Positions 63,987-64,000 of a DNA stretch of 64,000 nt are shown piece by piece. The stretch is taken from assembly GCF_016925675.1 (NCBI RefSeq), contig NZ_CP070506.1:1610501-1674500 (forward strand), read 5' to 3'. The stretch comes from Pseudomonas hygromyciniae (GTDB lineage Bacteria > Pseudomonadota > Gammaproteobacteria > Pseudomonadales > Pseudomonadaceae). The position numbers were made by a program, and so were the translations under genes. Below the pieces are notes generated by a model. The model saw nothing but the letters and a program-made list of their open reading frames with translations. It had not been told where the DNA came from and ran no database searches. Position 1 is the stretch's first letter. The number at the start of each line of letters is the position of its first letter.

Positions 63987-64000
63987 TAGGATTCCTTTCA

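Overview
The window is a chromosomal segment of a Pseudomonas, most likely of the P. fluorescens group. The evidence is high-GC coding sequence, many Pseudomonas-type REP elements (GTAGGAGCGGGCTTGC type), a PA1414-like small protein next to a guanidinobutyrase locus (as in P. aeruginosa), LapA-style giant adhesin machinery and the purM-purN / DUF2066 / permease / hda block. No rRNA or tRNA gene was seen.

Layout. 1-10 kb: a partial secreted protein, a small conserved protein, a CvfB-type S1 RNA-binding protein, a DUF2177 membrane protein, a divergent MFS transporter/LysR pair, a PA1414-like protein, a candidate amidase-toxin/lipoprotein-immunity pair, then the guanidinobutyrate locus (sodium:solute symporter, gbuA, divergent gbuR) and a DTW-type tRNA-modifying enzyme. 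10.4-17.3 kb: a visibly AT-richer island. It holds a 23-codon peptide gene, an AdoMet-decarboxylase-like protein, a HemN-like radical SAM enzyme, an MFS exporter, a SpeC-like ornithine decarboxylase, a Y-family DNA polymerase and an IS5-type transposase remnant. The genes overlap or nearly abut and probably form one operon. I do not recognise it as a described pathway, and it is the best candidate here for an undescribed system.

17.4-33 kb: a type I secretion operon (TolC-like, ABC, HlyD-like) is divergent from a 3,363-residue RTX adhesin. The adhesin has an N-terminal retention module, two TAAG motifs of the LapG-cleavage type, nine 738-bp repeats (six nearly identical), a von Willebrand A domain and C-terminal calcium-binding repeats. 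33-48 kb is core metabolism and housekeeping: cysM, rlmD, relA, mazG, a DUF2058 gene, a DUF3108 gene, purN, purM, a DUF2066 gene, an AI-2E-type permease, hda, two NlpC/P60 lipoproteins and a PQQ-type sugar dehydrogenase.

49-58.3 kb: a cobalamin riboswitch precedes a tightly overlapping ten-gene operon for late B12 synthesis (cobO, cobB, bluB, cobD, cobC, cobQ, cobU, cobT, an alpha-ribazole phosphatase, cobS). cobB carries a one-base expansion in a C run that splits its frame, and its 3' end reads into a REP doublet. The sugar dehydrogenase also has a one-base expansion, in a G run near its end; two such events 2.6 kb apart may be sequencing errors. 58.3-64 kb: a MarR/MFS pair with matching operator-like palindromes, a 39-residue membrane peptide, an exported glutathione peroxidase, a FadL-type outer membrane protein and small unrecognised proteins.
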